Shown: positions 63,966-64,000 of the stretch, in pieces
How positions within the stretch are numbered: the first letter of the stretch is position 1
Layout of the letters: each line of letters begins with the position of its first letter
NCBI RefSeq assembly: GCF_021033825.1
Contig: NZ_JAIFXZ010000015.1
Span: forward strand, 1-64,000
Reading direction: 5' to 3'
Source of the DNA: Dietzia aurantiaca
GTDB lineage: Bacteria; Actinomycetota; Actinomycetes; Mycobacteriales; Mycobacteriaceae
Length of the DNA stretch: 64,000 bases
Notes under the pieces: generated by a model
Told to the model about the DNA's origin: nothing
The model's database searches: none
The model's input: only the letters and a program-made list of their open reading frames with translations
Made by a program: the position numbers and the translations under genes

Positions 63966-64000
63966 GGTGTCACCCTGCCTGGTTCTGTCGGGGATTCGGC

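Overview
The window is high-GC actinobacterial DNA from a mycolic-acid-lineage organism (Mycobacteriales). A Dietzia- or Gordonia-like genus is my inference. The evidence is a complete mce4-type sterol importer operon next to otsA, paired sterol side-chain genes in the order known from Mycobacterium tuberculosis Rv3492c-Rv3523, palindromes matching the KstR operator, and several F420-dependent (LLM class) oxidoreductases. No rRNA, CRISPR array or insertion sequence was seen. One tRNA-Thr(TGT) is present.

Layout. Positions 1-470 hold a left-edge gene fragment and a short possible gene remnant. Positions 472-16948 are mostly housekeeping and metabolic genes: aminotransferase, DASS-family carboxylate transporter, a divergent acyl-CoA synthetase/acyl-CoA dehydrogenase pair, idi, an exported metallophosphoesterase, purD, a TetR regulator, a HIT protein, two NTF2-like proteins, a META lipoprotein, tRNA-Thr, a ThrE-type exporter and otsA.

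Positions 16980-39330 are the first sterol block. On the minus strand lies a translationally coupled operon yrbE4A-yrbE4B-mce4A-F-mam4A-mam4B, preceded by hsd4A and fdxD. On the plus strand lie chsE4-chsE5-fadD17. Then come trhA, a nitronate-monooxygenase-like flavoprotein coupled to fadD19, divergent echA19, and an aldehyde dehydrogenase. KstR-like 14-bp palindromes sit at the expected promoters.

Positions 39435-51869 form a surface-protein island that interrupts the sterol genes. It holds a 1425-aa protein of about 13 Ig-like domains, a 507-aa Ig-like protein and a 364-aa exported protein. It also holds two SipW-type signal peptidases alternating with three TasA/camelysin-like substrates, a lipoprotein with a Gly/Ser/Leu tail, and a small exported protein that shares an N-terminal domain with the Ig proteins.

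Positions 51954-61494 return to sterol catabolism: another acyl-CoA synthetase with a perfect-length KstR-like site, an exported amidohydrolase-like protein, then the Rv3520c-Rv3523-like cluster (F420 oxidoreductase, divergent tandem-DUF35 protein, ltp4, ltp3), an NTF2-like protein and a second F420 oxidoreductase. The end holds a DUF559-type protein and an alpha/beta hydrolase.

Taken together, sterol would be imported by Mce4. Its side chain would be activated by FadD17/FadD19, dehydrogenated by ChsE4-ChsE5, hydrated by EchA19, oxidised by Hsd4A and cleaved by thiolase-fold proteins with DUF35 partners. The most notable non-textbook signals are the SipW/TasA/Ig island, the recurring G/S/L-rich tails, and a three-copy family of nested inverted repeats built on TTGCAAGACA.
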